22,941 nucleotides of DNA from Immundisolibacter sp. (GTDB lineage Bacteria; Pseudomonadota; Gammaproteobacteria; Immundisolibacterales; Immundisolibacteraceae), in the NCBI RefSeq assembly GCF_041601295.1, contig NZ_JBFIII010000048.1, forward strand, positions 1-22,941. The letters are read 5' to 3'. Made by a program: the position numbers and the translations under genes. This document shows positions 22,367 to 22,941 of the stretch, piece after piece. Position 1 is the first letter of the stretch, and each line of letters opens with the position of its first letter. The notes below the pieces were generated by a model that saw nothing but the letters and a program-made list of their open reading frames with translations, did no database searches and was not told the DNA's origin.

Positions 22367-22941
22367 AACCGTCAATCGAAAACCGCCTGCGGGCCGCCAG
22401 CGAGCGCCACCAGGAACTGACCGTGCTGCTGGGCGACCCGACCCTGGCCAGTGACGGTCAGCGTTACGCCACGCTGGCCCGCGAGCATTCCGAACTGACG
22501 CCCACCACTGACAGCTACCAGCGGTATCTGGACACCCTGGCCGCGCTGGACGAGGCGCGGGCCATCGCCACCGGCAGCGATGCCGAAATGCGCGAACTGG
22601 CCCAGCAGGAACTGACAGAACTCCAGCAGCGCCTGGCCGACACCGAGGCCGAGTTGCAGCGCCTGCTGCTGCCGGCCGACCCGGACGACCGGCGCAACAT
22701 CTTTCTGGAAATCCGCGCCGGCACCGGCGGCGACGAAGCGGCGCTGTTTGCCGGCGACCTGCTGCGCATGTACCTGCGCTATGCGGAAACCCAGGGCTGG
22801 CAGTGCGAGGTCGTTAGCGCCCACCCGGGCGAGCACGGCGGCTACAAGGAAGTCATCGTGCGGGTGGAGGGCCGCGGCGTGTACGCGCGCCTGAAGTTCG
22901 AATCCGGCGGTCATCGTGTGCAGCGCGTGCCGGTCACCGAG
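22363..22941 (+). CDS. prfA: Peptide chain release factor 1 (partial, 3' end outside window)
   Basis: The frame starts at ATG 22363, overlapping the hemA stop, and is open to the last base, so 193 codons are visible. The N-terminal helical domain (about 1-100, MKPSIENRLRAASERHQEL) is followed by the class-I release-factor core: FLEIRAGTGGDEAALFAGDLLRMY, HGGYKEVIV and FESGGHRVQRVPVTE. The GGQ catalytic loop and most of the codon-recognition region lie beyond the window. The hemA-prfA order is standard in gammaproteobacteria. RF1 rather than RF2 is supported by this context and by the N-terminal sequence. Confidence 0.95.
   Translation, partial: MKPSIENRLRAASERHQELTVLLGDPTLASDGQRYATLAREHSELTPTTDSYQRYLDTLAALDEARAIATGSDAEMRELAQQELTELQQRLADTEAELQRLLLPADPDDRRNIFLEIRAGTGGDEAALFAGDLLRMYLRYAETQGWQCEVVSAHPGEHGGYKEVIVRVEGRGVYARLKFESGGHRVQRVPVTE

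Noticed and set aside
1..22941. CRISPR array, insertion sequence or prophage
   Set aside because: No regularly spaced repeats, transposase, integrase or phage structural genes were seen on either strand.

Overview
The window is GC-rich chromosomal DNA from a gammaproteobacterium. The right-hand third (about 14.2-22.9 kb) has the gene order prfA-hemA // TPR lipoprotein-lolB-ispE-tRNA-Gln-prs-rplY-pth-ychF, which I recall from Pseudomonas and relatives. The left part carries aromatic catabolism genes. A hydrocarbon-degrading lineage fits (Immundisolibacter comes to mind), but I cannot prove the genus from sequence alone.

Layout. 1-348 is the 3' end of an unrecognised gene, followed by a strong intrinsic terminator. 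572-3694 holds three rightward genes that look less GC-rich than the rest: a periplasmic DUF4124-glutaredoxin fusion, an SLC13-type permease with two RCK_C domains, and an AhpD/CMD-family protein. 3872-7707 is a tight leftward meta-cleavage operon, read as acetaldehyde dehydrogenase, hydroxy-oxovalerate aldolase, oxalocrotonate decarboxylase, oxalocrotonate tautomerase and hydroxymuconic semialdehyde hydrolase. Divergent from it is a BenD/XylL-type benzoate-diol dehydrogenase. Together they describe benzoate diol -> catechol -> (ring cleavage elsewhere) -> pyruvate and acetyl-CoA. The ring-hydroxylating and ring-cleaving dioxygenases, the semialdehyde dehydrogenase and the hydratase are not in the window.

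8800-13015 is the most unusual region. It is a compact leftward cassette of a MoxR-type AAA+ ATPase, a degenerate SDR lacking the catalytic Tyr and Lys, a canonical SDR, a CoxE-like VWA protein and a UbiX flavin prenyltransferase. The AAA+/VWA pair is split by the SDR pair. The dead-plus-live SDR pair resembles the BbsC/BbsD pseudoenzyme-enzyme arrangement of anaerobic toluene degradation.

13.0-14.2 kb is a junction between accessory and core genes. It holds an inverted repeat in front of the cassette, a gene remnant without a start codon, and a small antitoxin/PIN-toxin operon with a palindromic operator candidate. After it the core block begins: ychF, pth, rplY, prs, tRNA-Gln(UUG), ispE, lolB and a TPR lipoprotein on the minus strand, then divergent hemA and prfA (truncated by the window end) on the plus strand. 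No CRISPR array, transposase, rRNA gene or recognisable transcription-factor gene was found.
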